From contig NZ_JRKJ01000016.1 of NCBI RefSeq assembly GCF_000770795.1, forward strand, positions 117,812-181,811: a stretch of DNA of 64,000 bases, written 5' to 3'. The notes beneath the pieces were generated by a model, which was not told the origin of the DNA, searched no databases, and saw only the letters and a list, made by a program, of their open reading frames with translations. Below, one piece after another: positions 1 through 9,050 of the stretch. The translations under genes were made by a program, and so were the position numbers. Each line of letters starts with the position of its first letter. Position 1 is the stretch's first letter. This DNA is from Lysobacter dokdonensis DS-58. GTDB lineage: Bacteria > Pseudomonadota > Gammaproteobacteria > Xanthomonadales > Xanthomonadaceae.

Positions 1-194
1 ACGCCGTCGCCACGCTCATCGTCGCCTACGAGCACCTGGGCAACGACACGCTGGCCGCCGACGCCAAGCGCGTGCTGCAGACCAACGAGCCCAACCACCC
101 GTACTTCTCGGGCGATTGGCCGGATTACCCGTCCACGTTCCGCCGGCTCAACCCGTTCTCGGGCGAGAAGTCGGGTGCGGAGCACGACGACTGA
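1..194 (+). CDS. bamD: BamD (ComL) C-terminus, partial
   Basis: Only the last 63 codons are present, read in the frame that starts at base 3 and stops at TGA 192-194. The visible part is a C-terminal helical segment (AYEHLGNDTLAADAKRVL) followed by a hydrophilic tail, which fits the end of BamD, the TPR-type lipoprotein that works with BamA to fold outer-membrane proteins. Placing bamD immediately before a convergent glutamine-dependent NAD synthetase is usual in Xanthomonadaceae. The identification leans on that synteny as much as on the short sequence, because the lipoprotein signal and the TPR core lie outside the window. Confidence 0.75.
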   Translation, partial: AVATLIVAYEHLGNDTLAADAKRVLQTNEPNHPYFSGDWPDYPSTFRRLNPFSGEKSGAEHDD

Positions 195-200
195 CCAGAC

Positions 201-222
201 AACGGCGCCTTCGGGCGCCGTT
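201..222. terminator. Hairpin terminator between bamD and nadE
   Basis: A perfect 9-bp stem (AACGGCGCC / GGCGCCGTT) encloses a TTCG tetraloop, the very stable UUCG loop. It starts six bases after the bamD stop and ends six bases before the convergent nadE stop, so it can serve both genes. The T-rich run after it on the plus strand (TCTCGTTT) is imperfect, and there is none on the minus strand. Confidence 0.75.
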
Positions 223-228
223 CTCGTT

Positions 229-1872
229 TCAGGAATACCCGTTCGTGATCGGGTAACGCCGCTCGCGGCCGAACGCGCGCCGCGAGACCTTCGGCCCCGG
301 CGCGGCCTGGTGGCGCTTCCACTCGCTGATGCGCACCAGGCGCAGCACGCGCGCGACGGTCGCGTCGTCGAACCCCGCGGACACGATCTCGTCGAAGGAT
401 TGTTCGAGGTCGACGTGCCGCATCAGGATTGCGTCGAGCACGTCGTACGGCGGCAGCGAATCCTGGTCTTTCTGGTTTTCGCGCAGCTCCGCCGACGGCG
501 GGCGTTCGATCACCGCCGGCGGGATCACCATGCCGCCGTTGGGCGCCGAGCCGCCCGACGCATTGCGCCAGCGCGCGAGCGCGAACACTTCGGTCTTGTA
601 CAGGTCCTTGATCGGCGCATAGCCGCCGCACATGTCGCCGTAGATCGTCGCGTAGCCCACCGCGTATTCGCTCTTGTTGCCGGTGGTCAGGAGCAGGCCG
701 CCGAGTTTGTTCGCCAACGCCATCAGGATCACGCCGCGGCTGCGCGACTGGAGGTTTTCTTCGGTCACGTCGACGGCCTTGCCGTCGAACAACGGCCCGA
801 GCGCCTCGAGGAAGCCCGTGAAGGGTTTTTCGATCGACACCGCTTCCAGCCGCACGCCCAACGCGGCGCATTGCTCCGCCGCCAGATCGTTCGACAAGTC
901 TGCGGTGTAGCGCGAAGGCAGGCGCACCGCGGTGACGTTCCCTGCACCGAGCGCATCGACGGCCATCGCCAGCACGATCGAAGAATCGATGCCGCCCGAC
1001 AACCCGAGCCACGTCTTCGTGAACCCGTTCTTGCCGCAGTAATCGCGGATGCCGCGCACGATGGCGCGCCACGCGAGCGCGTCGCGGCTTTCCTCTTCCT
1101 CGGCCGGCCACGCCACGCGCGCGAACTTGCGCGAGGCGCCGTCGAAATCCGCGACCAGCCAGTGTTCCTCGAACGCACGCGCCGCCGGATGCACGTGCCC
1201 GTCGCCGTCGGCGATCACCGACGCGCCGTCGAACACCACCGCATCCTGCCCGCCCACGACGTTGAGGTACGCGAGCGCGCACCCCGACTCGCGGACGCGG
1301 TCGGCGATCAACGCATCGCGCTGCGCATGCTTGTCGCGTTCGAACGGCGAAGCATTTGGCACGAGCACCACCTGCGCGCCCGCGTCCATCGTGCGCGACA
1401 ACGGCTCGGGGAACCACAGGTCCTCGCAGATCACCACGCCCACGCGCGTCTGTTTGACTTCGAACACGCACGCTTCGCCATCGGGATCGACGTCGAAGTA
1501 ACGGCGCTCGTCGAACACCGCATAGTTGGGCAACTCGCGCTTGCGATAGGTCTGCGCCACGACGCCATCGCGCAACACGCTCGCGGCGTTGTAGACGACC
1601 GCGCCCGCCGCCTGCGGCCAGCCGACGACGGCGACGATGCCGGTCGCGGCTTGCGCGATCGCGTGGATCGCCGTTTCGCAGTCGGCCAGGAACCGCGGCC
1701 GCAGCAACAGGTCTTCCGGCGGGTAGCCGCTGACGGCCAGTTCCGGAAACAACACCACGTCGGCGCCGTGCGTGTCGCGCGCCTCCGCGATCATGGCGGC
1801 GATGCGGTCGGTGTTGGCGGCGACCGCGCCCACCGGGAAGTCGAACTGCGCGAGCGCGATGCGGAGCGTCAT
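229..1872 (-). CDS. nadE: Glutamine-dependent NAD+ synthetase
   Basis: This cytoplasmic enzyme makes NAD+ by amidating deamido-NAD with ATP, taking ammonia from glutamine. The 547 residues show the two-domain form. The N-terminal CN-hydrolase glutaminase has the Glu-Lys-Cys triad at E44 (LFPELAVSGY), K111 (YRKRELPNY) and C149 (VVICEDLW). The C-terminal NAD synthase domain has the ATP-pyrophosphatase loop SGGIDSS at 292-298. Length and motifs match the family. The gene lies 23 bases after the hybrid kinase on the same strand, so the two may share a transcript, and it ends at the hairpin shared with bamD. ATG at 1872 is the natural start because the N-terminal beta strand (MTLRIALAQFDF) begins there. 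Confidence 0.96.
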   Translation of the reverse strand: MTLRIALAQFDFPVGAVAANTDRIAAMIAEARDTHGADVVLFPELAVSGYPPEDLLLRPRFLADCETAIHAIAQAATGIVAVVGWPQAAGAVVYNAASVLRDGVVAQTYRKRELPNYAVFDERRYFDVDPDGEACVFEVKQTRVGVVICEDLWFPEPLSRTMDAGAQVVLVPNASPFERDKHAQRDALIADRVRESGCALAYLNVVGGQDAVVFDGASVIADGDGHVHPAARAFEEHWLVADFDGASRKFARVAWPAEEEESRDALAWRAIVRGIRDYCGKNGFTKTWLGLSGGIDSSIVLAMAVDALGAGNVTAVRLPSRYTADLSNDLAAEQCAALGVRLEAVSIEKPFTGFLEALGPLFDGKAVDVTEENLQSRSRGVILMALANKLGGLLLTTGNKSEYAVGYATIYGDMCGGYAPIKDLYKTEVFALARWRNASGGSAPNGGMVIPPAVIERPPSAELRENQKDQDSLPPYDVLDAILMRHVDLEQSFDEIVSAGFDDATVARVLRLVRISEWKRHQAAPGPKVSRRAFGRERRYPITNGYS

Positions 1873-1895
1873 GCGCGCAGTCTAGCGAACCGGCG

Positions 1896-4800
1896 TCACG
1901 CGGCGAACAGGGCCTGCAACTGGTCGGTGGCCACGGGCTTCACCAGGTGCTGGTCGAAGCCTGCGGCGAGCGTGCGCTGGCGGTCCGCGCCCTGCCCGTA
2001 GCCGGTGACCGCCACCACGGTGGCATCGCGCGTGACCGGGTCCTCGCGCAGGCGGCGCACCACTTCGTAACCGTTCATGCCCGGCAGGCCGATGTCGAGC
2101 AGCACCAGCTCCGGCACGGTCGAATGCGCCATCGCCAGCGCGGCGTCGCCATCGTGCGCGACCTGCACGTGGTGGCCGAAGTCTTCGAGCAAATGCGCGA
2201 GCGTCCGCGCCGCGTCGACGTTGTCGTCGACCACGAGCACGCGTTGGGGGCGCATCGCACCGCGCTCGGGAATCGGGGCGCGCAACTGCCCGTCGAACTG
2301 CGACTGCGCGAGCGGCAAGGTCACCGCGAACTCCGTGCCCTTGCCCAATCCGTCGCTGCGCGCCTCGACCGAGCCGCCGTGCAGTTCCACGAGGCTGCGC
2401 ACCACCGTGAGCCCGATGCCGAGGCCGCCCTGCGCGCGGTCGAGCCCGCGCTCGGCCTGGCTGAAGAGCGTGAACACGTGCGCGATGGTGGCCGGCAGCA
2501 TGCCGATGCCGTCGTCGCGCACGCTCAGTTCCACCACGGACTCCCGCAGGCGCAATTCGACCGTGATGCGCCCGCCCGGATCGGTGTACTTGCACGCGTT
2601 GGTCAGCAGGTTCACGAGCACCTGCTCCAGCCGCACGGGATCCCCGTCGACCACCGCCGGACGCCCGGGCACGATGCACACGACATCGTGCCGCTTGTCG
2701 TCCATCGCCGACTGCACGCTTTCCATTGCGCGGTCGACGACGCTCCGCAGGTCCACGCGCGCGCGGTCGATCTCGATCAGGCCGCGCGTGATGCGCGAGA
2801 CATCGAGCAGGTCGTTGACCAGCCGGCCGAGGTTGGCCGTCTGCCGCTGCAATACGTCGAGCAGGTAGCGCGTGCGCTCGTCGGTGCCGCCCTGCGTCTG
2901 CAACAACGCGATGGCATTGCGCACGGGCGCGAGCGGATTGCGCAACTCGTGCGCGAGCATGGCGAGGAACTCGTCCTTGCGCTGGTCGGCGACCGTAAGC
3001 TGCTGCATCAGAGACTCCACGCGTCGCCGCGCGAGCACCGCTTCGGTGACTTCGTAGGCGAACACCAGGATCGAGTCGACCTCGCCGCTGCCGCTTTCGC
3101 GGATCGGCTGGTAGAGGAAGTTGAAGACGCGCTCCTCGATGCGCCCGGTGTTGGTCGCGTCCATGTACACGCTGGTTTCGGTGCCGACGTAGGGCGTACC
3201 GGTCCGCAGCACCTGGTCGAGCAGCGTGAAGAACGGTTGGCCTTCGAGCTCGGGCAACGCCTCGCGGACGGGCTTGCCGAGAATCTGCCGGCCGCCGAAC
3301 AATTTCAGGTAAGGCGGATTGGCCAGTTCGAACACGTGCGCATCGCCGCGCAGCAACGCGATGCATGCCGGCGCCTGTTCGAACAGGCCGCGCAGCTCCG
3401 CACGCTGCCGCTCGACTTCCGTGCGGCGTTGCGCGCGCTCGATCTGCAACGACACGCGTGCCAACAATTCCTTCGCGGAGAACGGCTTGACGAGGTAATC
3501 GTCGGCGCCGCCTTCCACGCCTTCGGCGCGCGCGTCCTCGCCGGCGCGCGCGGAGAGCATCACGATGGGCAGGTTGCGCGTTTGCGCATCCTCGCGCAGC
3601 GCGGCGGTCAGGCCGAAACCGTCGAGGCCCGGCATCATCACGTCGGTCAGCACGAGGTCCGGTGGCGATGCGAGCGCGAGTTCCAATGCATCGTTGCCGT
3701 TGCCGACGGTGCGCACCGCGTAGCCATCGCCTTCGAGCAGGCGGCGCACGTAGTCGCGCATGTCTGCGTTGTCGTCGGCGAGCAGGATCGTGCCGCGGGC
3801 CCGTTCGTGCGCCGAGGCGGGCGCGGGGGATGGGTCCGTCGCGTCGAGCCAGCGTTCGGCTTCCTGCACGTAGCTCGCGGCGGCGGTGCCCGGCATCGCG
3901 TCGGGGATCGCCTCGCCGATACGGCCGGGCGCCAGGTGCGCGGTGCCGCGCGGGATCGTCACGGTGAACCGTGTACCGACGCCGGGCGCGCTGTGCGCTT
4001 CGATCCGGCCGCCATGCATCTTCACCAGCTCAAGTACGAGCGCCAGGCCGATGCCCGAACCTTCGTGCGTGCGGGCACGCGCGTCCTGCACACGGTGGAA
4101 CCGTTCGAACAGGCGCGGCACTTCCTCCTGCGCGATGCCGATGCCCGTGTCCTCGACCACGAGTTCCACATCGTCGGGCAACTCACGCAGCGCAACGCGG
4201 ATGCCGCCCTGGAACGTGAACTTGAAGGCATTCGACAGCAGGTTGAGAACGATCTTCTCCCACATGTCGCGGTCGACGTGCACCGGCGAGGACAACGCGG
4301 GCACGTCCACGTCGAGGCGCAGGCCCGCCTTCTCCGTCGCCGAACGGAACATGCTCGCCAGTTCCGCGGTGAACGGACCGAGCGCGACGGGCACGTAGCG
4401 CGCTTCGACGCGGCCGGCTTCGATGCGGGAGAAATCGAGCAATGCATTGACCAGGCGCAGCAGGCGTTGCGCGTTGCGGTGCACGGAAACGAGGTCTTCG
4501 CCGATCAGCGCCTGCGCGTCGTTGCGCAGCGATTCCTCCACCGGCGCGAGCAGCAGCGTGAGCGGCGTGCGGAATTCGTGGCTGATGTTGCTGAAGAACG
4601 CCGTCTTCGCGCGGTCGAGTTCCGCGAGCGCCTCGGCGCGGCGGCGTTCGTCTTCGTAGGCCTGCGCATTCGAGATGCTGGCGCCCACCTGCCCCGCGAC
4701 CAGGTGCAGGAACGCCAAGTAGTCCACATCGAGCAAACGATATGGGTTCAGCGCCGCGACGAACCACGCGTTGCGCGCGGCGTTGCCCGAATGCGGCACG

Positions 4801-5636
4801 GGCAGCACGACGGCTTGCCGCGGCGGCACGTCCCACGCGGCCACCGGCAATTCGCCGGGCAACGCCGTGCAATCGACGATCTGCGGCGCGTGCGTGCGCA
4901 TCGCCTCGCCCAGCGGCCACGTCGCGCCCTCCAGCGCGCACATGACGGGCGCGGCGGCGTGGCCTTCGGCGATGCCGGACGCAGCACACAGGCGCGCGTG
5001 GTCATCGCCGACGTCCGATTCGTACAGCAGCGCGAACGGCAGGTCCCGCGGGTCCGTCGCGAACGCTTGCGCACTCAGTTCGCAGGCTTCGTCGACGGTG
5101 CGTGCGTCGCCCGTGCGCGCCGCGAGATCGCGTTGCAATGCGGTCTGGCGTTCCCCGACGATGCGGCGCGTGTCCTCGGTGTTGGCGCAGAAGATGCCGT
5201 TCGGTCGTCCGTCGTCGTCGGGCACCGGGCTGTAGGAGAACGTGTAGTACGTCTCTTCGGGATAGCCGTTGCGCTCCATGATGAGCAGGAGCGCTTCGTC
5301 GTAGGTGCCCTCGTTGGCTTCGATCGCGCCGACCGCGCGCGGTTGGATCTGTTCCCAGATTTCGCGCCACACCTGCGCGGCCGGCTGGCCCATCGCCTGC
5401 GGATGCTTGCCGCCGAGGATCGCGCGGTACGCGTCGTTGTACAGGTTCACCAACGACTCGCCCCACCACACGAACATCGGCTGGCGCGAGGTGAGCAGCA
5501 CGCGGACGCACGTGCGCAGGCTTTGTGGCCAATCTTCGACGGGGCCGAGCGGCGTGCGCGACCAATCGATGCTGCGCATCAACGCGCCGGTTTCTCCGCC
5601 GCCTGCGAACAGCTCGTCCTGTGCCTTCGGCGCCAT
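1896..5636 (-). CDS. Double hybrid sensor histidine kinase with two receivers
   Basis: A 1246-residue signalling protein with no obvious membrane segment. Domains in order: PAS-like (about 20-155), GAF-like (165-325), first HisKA with phospho-His H353 (NISHEFRTPL), HATPase (about 450-565), receiver with phospho-acceptor D665 (LVLTDVMMPG), PAS (about 745-870), second HisKA with H896 (LAHELRNPL), second HATPase (about 995-1110), and a C-terminal receiver with D1181 (LLDIGLPGMNGY). Both kinase cores keep their G-boxes (DTGIGI, DDGIGM). The N-terminal half resembles ATP-binding proteins that couple PAS and GAF sensing. There is no output domain, so phosphate probably passes to a separate partner. 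A strong ribosome site (GGGGGAAG) precedes ATG 5636. The signal and the target are unknown. Confidence 0.9.
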   Translation of the reverse strand: MAPKAQDELFAGGGETGALMRSIDWSRTPLGPVEDWPQSLRTCVRVLLTSRQPMFVWWGESLVNLYNDAYRAILGGKHPQAMGQPAAQVWREIWEQIQPRAVGAIEANEGTYDEALLLIMERNGYPEETYYTFSYSPVPDDDGRPNGIFCANTEDTRRIVGERQTALQRDLAARTGDARTVDEACELSAQAFATDPRDLPFALLYESDVGDDHARLCAASGIAEGHAAAPVMCALEGATWPLGEAMRTHAPQIVDCTALPGELPVAAWDVPPRQAVVLPVPHSGNAARNAWFVAALNPYRLLDVDYLAFLHLVAGQVGASISNAQAYEDERRRAEALAELDRAKTAFFSNISHEFRTPLTLLLAPVEESLRNDAQALIGEDLVSVHRNAQRLLRLVNALLDFSRIEAGRVEARYVPVALGPFTAELASMFRSATEKAGLRLDVDVPALSSPVHVDRDMWEKIVLNLLSNAFKFTFQGGIRVALRELPDDVELVVEDTGIGIAQEEVPRLFERFHRVQDARARTHEGSGIGLALVLELVKMHGGRIEAHSAPGVGTRFTVTIPRGTAHLAPGRIGEAIPDAMPGTAAASYVQEAERWLDATDPSPAPASAHERARGTILLADDNADMRDYVRRLLEGDGYAVRTVGNGNDALELALASPPDLVLTDVMMPGLDGFGLTAALREDAQTRNLPIVMLSARAGEDARAEGVEGGADDYLVKPFSAKELLARVSLQIERAQRRTEVERQRAELRGLFEQAPACIALLRGDAHVFELANPPYLKLFGGRQILGKPVREALPELEGQPFFTLLDQVLRTGTPYVGTETSVYMDATNTGRIEERVFNFLYQPIRESGSGEVDSILVFAYEVTEAVLARRRVESLMQQLTVADQRKDEFLAMLAHELRNPLAPVRNAIALLQTQGGTDERTRYLLDVLQRQTANLGRLVNDLLDVSRITRGLIEIDRARVDLRSVVDRAMESVQSAMDDKRHDVVCIVPGRPAVVDGDPVRLEQVLVNLLTNACKYTDPGGRITVELRLRESVVELSVRDDGIGMLPATIAHVFTLFSQAERGLDRAQGGLGIGLTVVRSLVELHGGSVEARSDGLGKGTEFAVTLPLAQSQFDGQLRAPIPERGAMRPQRVLVVDDNVDAARTLAHLLEDFGHHVQVAHDGDAALAMAHSTVPELVLLDIGLPGMNGYEVVRRLREDPVTRDATVVAVTGYGQGADRQRTLAAGFDQHLVKPVATDQLQALFAA

Positions 5637-5691
5637 CGTTACTTCCCCCGGATCGCGCGGGATGCTGCCATGCAGCGCGTGCAGCGCGCCT

Positions 5692-6759
5692 TCACGCCGC
5701 CTTCTCGCGCGCGAGGTCGCGGTGCGCCATGCGCAGCACGCGCAGCCCCGCCTGTTCCCATTGGCGCGGGCCGCGCGCGTTCGCGCACGTGCGATGCAGG
5801 CGTCCGTCTTCCCACGCGGTGAACAGACAAGGATCGATGTACGACTTGCGGCAGACCGCCGGCGTGTTGCCGAGGAGGCTCGCCACGCGTTCGACGACGG
5901 TGTTGCGGATCGCGTTCGCCACGCGCTGGTTCGTCGCGCCGTCCTTCTTCACCGGCACGTCCTGCGACGCGAGCAGGCGCAACGCCGAAATCGTGCCGCC
6001 CCAGGTGCGGAAGTCCTTGGCGGTGAAGTCGGCGCCCATCGCATCGCGGATGTAATCGTTGACGGTGCCCGAATCGACGGGCTGCGGCGTGCCGTCCTCG
6101 CCTTCGTACTGGAACAACTGCTGGCCGGGCAATTGCTGGATATGCCGCACCAGGCGCGTGAGCCGCGCATCGTCGAGCACGATTGCATGGTCCTTGCCGC
6201 TCTTGCCCCGGAAGGCGATGCGCGCACGCCCGCCCTTCAGGAACTCGATGTGGCGATTGCGCAGCGTGGTCAGGCCGAAGGACTTGTTGGTGTCGGCGTA
6301 TTCGTCGTTGCCCACGCGCACCAGCGTGCCGCCGAGCAGCGCGACGACGATGGCCGCGACCTTTTCGCGCGGCAGGCCATCGAGCACCAGGTCACGACGC
6401 AGCGCGCGCCGCAACTTCGGCAACGCATTGCCGAACGCGATGATGCGATCGAACTTCTCCACGCCCCGCACCGCGGCCCAGCGCGCGTGGTAGCGATACT
6501 GTTTGCGCCCCCGTGCATCGCGGCCCGTGGCCTGCACGTGCCCGTCGTCGTGCGCGCAGATCCACACATCGGTCCACGCCGGCGGAATCGCAAGCGCGCG
6601 GATGCGTTGCAACGCGGCCTTGTTGCGCACGGCCCGCCCGCGCACGTCGACGTATGCGAATCCCTTGCCCGCGCGCTTGCGGCGCAGCCCGGCGTCGGTG
6701 TCGCAGACGTAACGCAGCCCGCCTTGCTTCGCGGATTTCGCATTGGGGTCGATGGCCAT
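5692..6759 (-). CDS. DNA topoisomerase IB (poxvirus type)
   Basis: This enzyme relaxes supercoils by nicking one strand and forming a 3'-phosphotyrosyl link. The 355 residues match the compact bacterial/poxvirus topoisomerase IB. The N-terminal part carries the DNA-binding QATGRDARGRKQYRYH stretch at 76-91, and the catalytic tyrosine is Y307 in KSYIDPCLF. Basic residues expected for the active site lie between them (for example R251 in FRTWGG). It lies 55 bases before the hybrid kinase on the same strand, with no clear functional link. Such genes are scattered in bacteria and common in soil proteobacteria. Confidence 0.93.
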   Translation of the reverse strand: MAIDPNAKSAKQGGLRYVCDTDAGLRRKRAGKGFAYVDVRGRAVRNKAALQRIRALAIPPAWTDVWICAHDDGHVQATGRDARGRKQYRYHARWAAVRGVEKFDRIIAFGNALPKLRRALRRDLVLDGLPREKVAAIVVALLGGTLVRVGNDEYADTNKSFGLTTLRNRHIEFLKGGRARIAFRGKSGKDHAIVLDDARLTRLVRHIQQLPGQQLFQYEGEDGTPQPVDSGTVNDYIRDAMGADFTAKDFRTWGGTISALRLLASQDVPVKKDGATNQRVANAIRNTVVERVASLLGNTPAVCRKSYIDPCLFTAWEDGRLHRTCANARGPRQWEQAGLRVLRMAHRDLAREKAA

Positions 6760-6804
6760 AGGCCGCAGGCTGGCGATCGGGGTGTCAAGCGGTTGTCATG
6801 CCCC

Positions 6805-6836
6805 AAAAAAAACGACGACACCTTTCGATGTCGTCG
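6805..6836 (-). terminator. Rho-independent terminator of sucCD
   Basis: On the minus strand an 8-bp perfect stem (CGACGACA / TGTCGTCG, loop 6821-6828) is followed directly by eight T residues. It lies about 45 bases after the sucD stop. Confidence 0.9.
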
Positions 6837-6846
6837 CTTCGTCCCG

Positions 6847-6874
6847 GCCCCCCCGCTTTCGCGGGGATGACGGC
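6847..6874. repeat. REP-like palindrome in the sucD 3' region
   Basis: The core CCCCGCTTTCGCGGGG (6851-6866) is a 6-bp stem with a TTTC loop, followed by ATGACG. Read on the minus strand it begins CGTCATCCCCGCGAAAG, the form of a widespread dispersed intergenic palindrome of proteobacteria whose translation gives RHPRESG. It sits between the sucD stop and the terminator. Only one copy is visible here, so its repeat status rests on known family form. Confidence 0.6.
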
Positions 6875-6880
6875 ATTTGA

Positions 6881-7756
6881 TTACTTCTTGAGGCGCTTGG
6901 CGATCGCCGCACCGAGGTCGCCCGGCGACTTCACCGTGGTGACGCCGGCCTTTTCCATCGCTTCGAACTTGCCTTCCGCCGTGCCCTTGCCGCCCGAGGC
7001 GATCGCGCCGGCGTGGCCCATGCGCTTGCCCTTCGGGGCCGAGGCGCCGGCGATGAAGCCGACGACGGGCTTGGTCACGTACTGCGAGATGAATTCCGCG
7101 GCTTCCTCTTCGGCGCTGCCGCCGATTTCGCCGACCATGATGATGCCTTCGGTCTGCGGATCGTCCTGGAACCAGCGCAGGGCGTCGATGAAGTTGGTGC
7201 CGTTGATCGGGTCGCCGCCGATGCCGATGCAGGTGGACTGGCCGAGGCCGACGTCCGTGGTCTGCTTGACCGCTTCGTACGTCAGCGTGCCCGAACGCGA
7301 CACGATGCCGATGACGCCCGGCTTGTGGATGTGGCCCGGCATGATGCCGATCTTGCACTCGCCCGGCGTGATCACGCCGGGGCAGTTCGGGCCGACGAGC
7401 ACGACGTCCTCGTAACCGGCGAGCGCGTTCTTCACGCGCAGCATGTCGAGCACCGGGATGCCTTCGGTGATGCACACGATGACCTTGATGCCCGCATCGG
7501 CGGCCTCGAGGATCGCGTCGGCCGCGAACGGCGGCGGCACGTAGATGACGGAGGCGTCGGCGTCGGTGGCTTCCACCGCTTCGCGCACGGTGTTGAACAC
7601 CGGCAGGTTGAGATGCTGCGTGCCGCCCTTGCCCGGCGTGACGCCGCCCACGACCTTGGTGCCGTAGTCGAGCATCTGCTCGGCGTGGAAGGTGCCCTGC
7701 GAGCCGGTGAAGCCCTGGACGATCACTTTGGTGTTCTTGTCGATCAAAACGCTCAT
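6881..7756 (-). CDS. sucD: Succinyl-CoA synthetase alpha subunit
   Basis: SucD with SucC converts succinyl-CoA, ADP (or GDP) and phosphate to succinate, NTP and CoA in the TCA cycle. The 291 residues begin with a CoA-binding Rossmann domain ([14 protein letters not shown], 11-24). The phosphorylated active-site histidine is H248 in KRMGHAGAI, and the conserved GPNCPG lies at 122-127. Length and motifs are standard. The start lies 15 bases after the sucC stop, and the ribosome site AAGGA overlaps that stop, so the two genes form an operon read sucC then sucD, closed by the terminator at 6805-6836. Confidence 0.98.
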   Translation of the reverse strand: MSVLIDKNTKVIVQGFTGSQGTFHAEQMLDYGTKVVGGVTPGKGGTQHLNLPVFNTVREAVEATDADASVIYVPPPFAADAILEAADAGIKVIVCITEGIPVLDMLRVKNALAGYEDVVLVGPNCPGVITPGECKIGIMPGHIHKPGVIGIVSRSGTLTYEAVKQTTDVGLGQSTCIGIGGDPINGTNFIDALRWFQDDPQTEGIIMVGEIGGSAEEEAAEFISQYVTKPVVGFIAGASAPKGKRMGHAGAIASGGKGTAEGKFEAMEKAGVTTVKSPGDLGAAIAKRLKK

Positions 7757-7771
7757 GGTGTCGTGGGGTCC

Positions 7772-8938
7772 TTACTTGCCGGCGGCGGCAGCAACCGCCT
7801 TCTTCGCGCCGTCGTTGATGTCGTCGGCGGCGATGATCGCCAGGCCCGAATTCTTGAGGATCTCCTTGCCGGCTTCGACGTTCGTGCCTTCCAGGCGCAC
7901 GATCACCGGCACCTTGACGTCGACTTCCTTGACCGCCGCGATGATGCCCTCGGCGATCATGTCGCAGCGGACGATGCCGCCGAAGATGTTCACGAAGATC
8001 GCCTTGATGTGCGCGTCGCGCAGGATCAGCTTGAAGGCTTCGGTGACGCGCTCCTTCGTCGCGCCGCCGCCCACGTCGAGGAAGTTCGCCGGCTCGCCGC
8101 CATTGAGCTTGATGACGTCCATCGTCGCCATGGCCAGGCCCGCGCCGTTGACCATGCAGCCGATGTTGCCGTCCATCGTGACGTAGTTGAGGTCGTGCTG
8201 GCTGGCCAGCACTTCGGTCTCGTCTTCCTGGCGGATGTCGCGCATCGCGGCGAGTTCCGGATGGCGGAAGGTCGCGTTGTCGTCGGAGTTGATCTTGCCG
8301 TCGAGCACCGCGAGGTTGCCGTCGGTCATGATCGCCAGCGGGTTGAGTTCGACCAGCGCCAGGTCCTTTTCATTAAAGAGCTTGGCCAGGCCCATCATGA
8401 TCTTGGTGAGCTGGTTGACCTGCTTGGCATCCAGGCCCAGGCCGAAGCCCATGTCGCGGCACTGGTAGGGCTGCAGGCCCTGCACGTAGTTCACGTGCAG
8501 CGTCTTGATGGCGTCGGGGTTTTCTTCCGCCGTCTTCTCGATTTCCACGCCGCCTTCGGCCGAGGCGATGAAGGTGATCGCCTTGCTCGCGCGATCCACC
8601 AGCACCGAGAGGTACAACTCCTTGGCGATGTCGGTGGCCTGGGTCACCAGCACGCAGTCGACGGGCAGCGCCACGCCGGCGGACTGGTAGGTCTCCATCT
8701 TCGTGCCGAGCATGCCCTTGGCGTATTCGCGCACCTGGTCGTAGGTCTTGGCGAGCTTGACGCCGCCGGCCTTGCCGCGGCCGCCCGCGTGGATCTGGGC
8801 CTTGACGACCCAGAAGTCGCCCCCGATCGCCTTGGCCGCATCGACGGCCTCCTCCGGCGTGCGCGCGACGCGCCCGGCCGGGACCGCGATGCCGTAATCG
8901 GCAAACAACTGCTTCGCCTGGTATTCGTGGAAGTTCAT
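7772..8938 (-). CDS. sucC: Succinyl-CoA synthetase beta subunit
   Basis: The ATP-grasp subunit of succinyl-CoA synthetase. I chose ATG 8938 because the family begins [16 protein letters not shown]; the frame stays open upstream but that extension is not family-like. The 388 residues hold the ATP-grasp fold ([16 protein letters not shown] near 45-60) and the C-terminal flavodoxin-like domain with NIFGGI, which contacts the nucleotide and phosphate. The start has no strong Shine-Dalgarno sequence. It is divergent from pilS, with 112 bases between start codons. Confidence 0.98.
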   Translation of the reverse strand: MNFHEYQAKQLFADYGIAVPAGRVARTPEEAVDAAKAIGGDFWVVKAQIHAGGRGKAGGVKLAKTYDQVREYAKGMLGTKMETYQSAGVALPVDCVLVTQATDIAKELYLSVLVDRASKAITFIASAEGGVEIEKTAEENPDAIKTLHVNYVQGLQPYQCRDMGFGLGLDAKQVNQLTKIMMGLAKLFNEKDLALVELNPLAIMTDGNLAVLDGKINSDDNATFRHPELAAMRDIRQEDETEVLASQHDLNYVTMDGNIGCMVNGAGLAMATMDVIKLNGGEPANFLDVGGGATKERVTEAFKLILRDAHIKAIFVNIFGGIVRCDMIAEGIIAAVKEVDVKVPVIVRLEGTNVEAGKEILKNSGLAIIAADDINDGAKKAVAAAAGK

Positions 8939-9050
8939 TGGGGGTTGCGCGCGAAAAGGGGCGGTATTGTCGCCGAAGCGGGACCCCCGGGGCAAAGCCG
9001 CGTCCCCCTATACTCGCGACAACCTCATCGGGGACCCCTGCTTGCCACGC

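Noticed and set aside
1947..5822. A very long plus-strand open frame (about 1290 codons) opposite the hybrid kinase
   Set aside because: It is a high-GC mirror of the kinase gene: arginine- and histidine-rich with no domain, while the minus strand carries nine recognisable domains.
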